Positions 61,107 to 64,000 of a stretch of 64,000 bases of DNA are shown here, in pieces. The notes under the pieces were generated by a model that was given only the letters and a program-made list of their open reading frames with translations, was not told the DNA's origin and made no database searches. Position numbers and translations under genes: made by a program. Position 1 is the first letter of the stretch, and each line of letters starts with the position of its first letter. Origin of the DNA: a virus; the IMG/VR virus record IMGVR_UViG_3300045971_000409, positions 1 through 64,000 of that record; one strand, 5' to 3'.

Positions 61107-61388
61107 ATGATTATCAAGCGGGCTTTGCAGGTAGCGGAAGAATCAGAGAACAGAACAGTAAAGGCCCTGGCGGCTGAGGTAATCAGTTTGCGGGAATTGG
61201 TGACTGACTTCAATCAGCACATGATCGTTATGCAGGCGGACTGCGAAAAGTATCTGGTACCCGATAGCGGTTGCAGCATAGAATGGCTGACCAATCGCAC
61301 CATCTGGAATCTGGACGGCCCGGTACAGCGTACTCTGCAAGAGAGGGCCAAACACGCGGAAACAGGGCTCTCCGACCCAAGACCCTAA
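61107..61388 (+). CDS. Small unknown helical protein
   Basis: 93 residues from ATG 61107 after ACAAGGAGGTACC. Largely helical (IIKRALQVAEESENRTVKAL, AAEVISLRELVTDFNQHM). The promoter at 61044 lies directly upstream. Unknown function. Confidence 0.55.
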   Translation: MIIKRALQVAEESENRTVKALAAEVISLRELVTDFNQHMIVMQADCEKYLVPDSGCSIEWLTNRTIWNLDGPVQRTLQERAKHAETGLSDPRP

Positions 61389-61403
61389 TTTACAAGGTTT
61401 TTC

Positions 61404-61432
61404 TTGACAAAACTACAGGTATCACATATAAT
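61404..61432 (+). promoter_or_regulatory. Strong sigma70 promoter of the GC-rich gene
   Basis: TTGACA (61404-61409), 17 bases, TATAAT (61427-61432): both boxes match consensus. Preceded by AAGGTTTTTC, as at the 35495 promoter. Confidence 0.88.
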
Positions 61433-61451
61433 CAACTCATAAATAATTCTT

Positions 61452-61483
61452 GCTGGCCATCCAGCGAGACCCCCCCAGGGGGG
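61452..61483 (+). promoter_or_regulatory. Double hairpin in the 5' leader
   Basis: GCTGG-CCAT-CCAGC (61452-61465) and a G/C hairpin of CCCCC and GGGGG (61470-61483) lie between the promoter at 61404 and the gene at 61508. 5' hairpins of this kind often stabilise abundant phage mRNAs. Confidence 0.55.
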
Positions 61484-61507
61484 CACACTACACGGAGGTA
61501 TCACATC

Positions 61508-61942
61508 ATGGCAATCGTCAAAGGCAAAACCACCCCGGCTACGGCCACCATCGAAGTTCCCGTTCACGACACCACCCAGGTCACCGGACCTGCCGACACC
61601 CCCGAGCCCACCCCGGCTCCGGTTGAGACCCCGGCCCCTGCGGCCATCGTCGCCCCCGCTACCCCGGCTGGCCCGTCCAGCGGCGAACTGCGGACGGCCT
61701 TCATCGCTCTGGTCTTCGGGGCCAACGGCTACAAGTTCTCCCCGCCCGCCGAGCGCCCGGCCATCATGGAGCAGGCTATCGCGGCCCGCGTAGCCTACGA
61801 AGCTCACCCCCACCACCGCAAGGACATCCTGGCCAAGATGGACCGCAACCTCGCCAACATCGACCGGGGTGCCAAGTCCTACCAGGAAGCGGCCCCTGTG
61901 GTTGAGGCCACCGACCCCGAGCCCATTGCGGCCGTCGGGTAA
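61508..61942 (+). CDS. Unknown protein with strongly GC-rich, biased codons
   Basis: 144 residues from ATG 61508 after CACGGAGGT. A long Pro/Thr/Ala linker (PADTPEPTPAPVETPAPA) joins a short start, MAIVKGK (shared with the gene at 42865), to a helical C-terminal domain (LRTAFIALVFGANGYKFSPP, RKDILAKMDRNLANID). G/C at third positions is much higher than in neighbouring genes, and the promoter is the best in the window, so very high expression is likely. It might be an abundant DNA-binding or virion protein. Confidence 0.6.
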   Translation: MAIVKGKTTPATATIEVPVHDTTQVTGPADTPEPTPAPVETPAPAAIVAPATPAGPSSGELRTAFIALVFGANGYKFSPPAERPAIMEQAIAARVAYEAHPHHRKDILAKMDRNLANIDRGAKSYQEAAPVVEATDPEPIAAVG

Positions 61943-61951
61943 CACCCCCAA

Positions 61952-61977
61952 GGGGGCTGGGCTTCGGCCTAGCCCCC
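61952..61977 (+). terminator. TTCG-loop hairpin after the GC-rich gene
   Basis: GGGGGCTGGGC and GCCTAGCCCCC pair (one G-T) around a TTCG tetraloop. No T-run follows (ACTTCACG), so it may be a factor-dependent terminator or an mRNA 3' end stabiliser. It lies nine bases after the stop codon. Confidence 0.65.
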
Positions 61978-62002
61978 CACTTCACGTTCGAGGAGAATTA
62001 TC

Positions 62003-62275
62003 GTGGCCAATCCCAATGAAAAGATGTGTGTGAAATGCCCTATGCAGGACTACTCTCTCGGTATTGAACTGGGGAAGCGTAATCCTGATGGAACCGGCCC
62101 CAAACTGCGCGGGAAGCGGTACACCAAGTACATCACGGACGCAGAGAAGTGCCCCAAGTGCGATAGTAAACTGGTACCGTGGAAGCACGCCTCACCCTAC
62201 AACCCCACGGCCCAAGAGCCCCGCCCCACGACAGCCAAAGAACCGGACGCCCTGATCGACCAACTGGTAGATTAA
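62003..62275 (+). CDS. Small zinc-ribbon-like protein
   Basis: 90 residues from GTG 62003 after GAGGAG. CVKCPMQ and CPKCDSK knuckles about 30 residues apart suggest one zinc site; the C-terminus is Pro/Thr-rich. Unknown function. Confidence 0.6.
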   Translation: MANPNEKMCVKCPMQDYSLGIELGKRNPDGTGPKLRGKRYTKYITDAEKCPKCDSKLVPWKHASPYNPTAQEPRPTTAKEPDALIDQLVD

Positions 62276-62304
62276 TCTGCCACACTACAAGGAGGTATCA
62301 CGTT

Positions 62305-62817
62305 ATGCCAATCGTCAATATCACAGCCGCAGTGACTGGGAAAGGCCATCCTGCTTTATGGGAAGAGGGTGGATCAGCAGGCCAGTCAGGTTTCGCTCAG
62401 ATTATCAGCGGGCAGGACGGTAACAAACTGGCCCCCATCTTCGTAAAGAACTCGGGTCATAGGTCTTGCGCCGAGCATGCCCTCATCCCGGTAGCCAATA
62501 ACTACTACGTGGTACGAGTGATGCGAGTCCGCGGGTCTATTACCGTGGAAGTGATGAAAGTCCTACGTATCTACAAGGAAGTCACTGGCACCAAGCTGGC
62601 CATGAATCTCTTTGCGCGGACCAGTGCCCCGGAAACTGATGACCTCAGCGAGTGGGCGGAGTCCTTCTCCCACCAAGTACCCAAAGCTATCAAGGCCGCT
62701 ATCGCCAAATCGTTCGAGCATCATTGTCGGGAGCCGCGGTACACCAAGGATTTCATATCTGCGGCCGACTACGAGACTACGGAGGTTATCAATGGCGTAT
62801 CAGACCAACATCCTTAA
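62305..62817 (+). CDS. Unknown protein
   Basis: 170 residues from ATG 62305 after ACAAGGAGGT. N-terminal beta-rich part (CAEHALIPVANNYYVVRVMR), helical C-terminal part (VPKAIKAAIAKSFEHHC). The opening MPIVNI recalls, weakly, MAIVKG of the genes at 42865 and 61508. It overlaps the next gene by 26 bases. Not recognised. Confidence 0.55.
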   Translation: MPIVNITAAVTGKGHPALWEEGGSAGQSGFAQIISGQDGNKLAPIFVKNSGHRSCAEHALIPVANNYYVVRVMRVRGSITVEVMKVLRIYKEVTGTKLAMNLFARTSAPETDDLSEWAESFSHQVPKAIKAAIAKSFEHHCREPRYTKDFISAADYETTEVINGVSDQHP

Positions 62818-63076
62818 CGGAGCAATAGCTACGGAGTCGGGACTTATTGTTGGCAAACACTACGAGGATTGTGTATTATGCCGGTCACCGCTGTCTTCTG
62901 ACGGGTGCTCCAATCCCAAGTGCTTTCAGTCCCGCCCCACCTACCCGCTACAAGAAGCCATGCGGAAAGTAGCAGCCACCAAAGACTTAAAGGGGGAACG
63001 TCGTGGGACAAGCCAAACGCAGGCCCAACCGGGTACAGGAAGCGATAGCCCGCCAGGAAGCCCAGGACCGAGCTGA
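62792..63076 (+). CDS. Small Cys-containing unknown protein
   Basis: 94 residues from ATG 62792 after CGGAGGT. CVLC and a later CSNPKC suggest a zinc knuckle in the first half. The last 40 residues are Ser/Pro/Gly-rich and overlap the next gene by 74 bases. Confidence 0.5.
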   Translation: MAYQTNILNGAIATESGLIVGKHYEDCVLCRSPLSSDGCSNPKCFQSRPTYPLQEAMRKVAATKDLKGERRGTSQTQAQPGTGSDSPPGSPGPS

Positions 63077-63263
63077 AGCTGATCGGCGGGACCAAGAGGC
63101 AGAGCGCGATTACCGTCACCAGTTGAAGATAGCTGAAGAATGGGCCAAGCTCACCCCCGAACAACAATCAGCTTGCCTGAAAAAGGCAGCACGAGAGGCG
63201 GAAGCAATGTCCTATCTGGCTTCTATATTCAATGTGACACGCTACGGGAGGTACTTTAGATGA
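63003..63263 (+). CDS. Small MGQAKRR-type phage protein
   Basis: 86 residues from GTG 63003. The opening MGQAKRRPNR followed by a charged helix (AIARQEAQDRAEADRRDQEA) is a pattern I recall from small phage proteins of unknown role. It overlaps neighbours on both sides. Confidence 0.6.
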   Translation: MGQAKRRPNRVQEAIARQEAQDRAEADRRDQEAERDYRHQLKIAEEWAKLTPEQQSACLKKAAREAEAMSYLASIFNVTRYGRYFR

Positions 63264-63520
63264 GAGAAAAGATGCGGTGGGATACTCTCAGCTACAATAG
63301 TCGAATACGGATTACCACTTACTCATCATTTCTGGGTGGAGGACACTACCGGGTTCGTATTATGGTGGGCCCGCGTAATGAAGATGGAACTGATAATCTT
63401 GGTCCCAGGTCTAGGCCATACAGGGTGATCGAGGATATTACTGCGTCCAGTCATGACCATGTGTTTGAACAGTGCGCGGCCATGATACGCAAAGACCCCA
63501 ATTGGAAAGGAATCAAATAA
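63260..63520 (+). CDS. Small unknown protein
   Basis: 86 residues, ATGA overlap with the gene before it. Basic, beta-rich start (DTLSYNSRIRITTYSSFLGG), helical end. No family recognised. Confidence 0.5.
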   Translation: MREKMRWDTLSYNSRIRITTYSSFLGGGHYRVRIMVGPRNEDGTDNLGPRSRPYRVIEDITASSHDHVFEQCAAMIRKDPNWKGIK

Positions 63521-63632
63521 CGAATTCCCCGGCGGTATTTTAGCTACAGAAAGGAGAGCCAGTTCTCACGAGGAAAACCCCTTGCTTAATGTTAGCGTTG
63601 TGGTTTGCTGGTACCGGAATTGGTGCTCTCAT

Positions 63633-63651
63633 GAATAGGGTGGTCCTATTC
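63633..63651 (+). other. Small hairpin in the gap before the last gene
   Basis: GAATAGG-GTGGT-CCTATTC, a perfect seven-base stem, in the 184-base gap 63521-63704. A second short pairing, GATCCC with GGGGTC, follows near 63670-63683. No promoter or open frame with a start was seen in this gap. Confidence 0.4.
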
Positions 63652-63704
63652 TCTGGGTCTAGTCGTGACGATCCCTCCGGGGTCTTATTTTCAAAGGAGA
63701 TGCT

Positions 63705-63842
63705 ATGCGGACAGTAGACCTACATTCCATTGCGTCTTTCTCTTCGGGTCTGGTACTCAACTTGGTGGAATGGATACCCGCCCGCTGGGGGTACAGAAGT
63801 GTGAGCTACCAGCAGTATTTTTTCCCCTCTATGGAGGGATAG
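63705..63842 (+). CDS. Small unknown protein
   Basis: A 45-residue frame from ATG 63705 with AAAGGAG eight bases upstream. Hydrophobic middle (SGLVLNLVEWIPARWG), aromatic end. It could be a short membrane-associated peptide. The stretch 63843-64000 after it holds no start with a good site and nothing I recognise. Confidence 0.45.
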   Translation: MRTVDLHSIASFSSGLVLNLVEWIPARWGYRSVSYQQYFFPSMEG

Positions 63843-64000
63843 TTTGCCAGGGGAATCAAGGACCACTGGTGGATAAGTAGTGTCGGAATAGGCCGACCGG
63901 GGTGTCGATGTAAAACAACTTCCAACCTGTCTGTGGACGCTATATTCATTTGAGCCATCTATTAACATCTTGGGCGACATCGGCACCCCCCTTATATCGT

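Noticed and set aside
61385-61951. 188-residue minus-strand open frame opposite the GC-rich gene
   Set aside because: High GC removes stop codons by chance; the + strand gene has a strong promoter and ribosome-binding site.
1-64000. Prophage or temperate lifestyle with attachment site
   Set aside because: No integrase, excisionase, attachment core or host gene border was seen; this does not exclude such genes outside the window.

Overview
The window is a contiguous piece of a tailed double-stranded DNA phage genome. All convincing genes lie on the + strand, most start codons have a strong GGAGG-type ribosome-binding site, and neighbouring genes often overlap by a few bases (ATGA, GTGA). The tail genes follow the order of phage lambda (tube V, chaperones G/GT, tape measure H, then M, L, K, I, J), which points to a siphovirus with a long, flexible, non-contractile tail. 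A T4-type lysozyme, a membrane protein and a two-component spanin pair (Rz and lipoprotein Rz1) imply a Gram-negative host. No integrase, excisionase or clear lysogeny repressor is visible, so a lytic lifestyle is the simplest reading. The terminase and capsid genes are not in the window.

Layout. 1-10.6 kb: connector and tail completion proteins, tail tube with an inserted beta-domain, chaperone pair with a likely -1 frameshift, tape measure and the lambda-like tail tip genes. 10.6-20.2 kb: a 3,197-residue central fibre (J) with lectin-like and duplicated modules. 20.2-27.3 kb: fibre-assembly, fibre and spike proteins plus small virion proteins. 27.3-29.4 kb: lysis cassette, closed by a strong terminator. 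29.5-47.3 kb: AAA+ ATPase, paired winged-helix proteins, loader-like protein, DnaB-like helicase, primase, probable ssDNA-binding protein, phosphoesterase, an intein-containing SF2 helicase, RecA, a resolvase-like protein and a Cas4-like nuclease. 48-54.4 kb: an unusual block with a pyruvate-phosphate-dikinase-like protein whose C-terminal domain is replaced, a CsrA-like protein with an internal insertion, and two C-x5-R phosphatases around a conserved-looking unknown. 55-57.5 kb: a family A DNA polymerase. 57.7-59.2 kb: a portal gene, out of place by usual gene order, followed by a RuvC-like resolvase and small genes to the right edge.

Regulation. Twelve sigma70-like promoters, each with exactly 17 bases between the -35 (TTGACA or a variant) and the -10 (TATACT or a variant), drive the right-hand genes. 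None is obvious inside the 29-kb structural and lysis operon. A palindrome, consensus GTGCAATTAATTGCAC, occurs at least twelve times, both between genes and inside reading frames. Many leaders share ACA(A/C/T)GGAGGTA, which resembles a CsrA-binding site, and a CsrA-like protein is encoded here. Two candidate structured RNAs stand out: a three-way junction after the ssDNA-binding-protein gene, and a tRNA-like fold closed by a 10-bp stem upstream of recA.

The strongest candidate for an undescribed system is the 48-54 kb block. It pairs an ATP-driven phosphohistidine transferase with no recognisable pyruvate domain with a CsrA-like regulator and phosphatases. Function there is inferred, not shown. 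All assignments rest on reading translated sequence by eye, without database searches.
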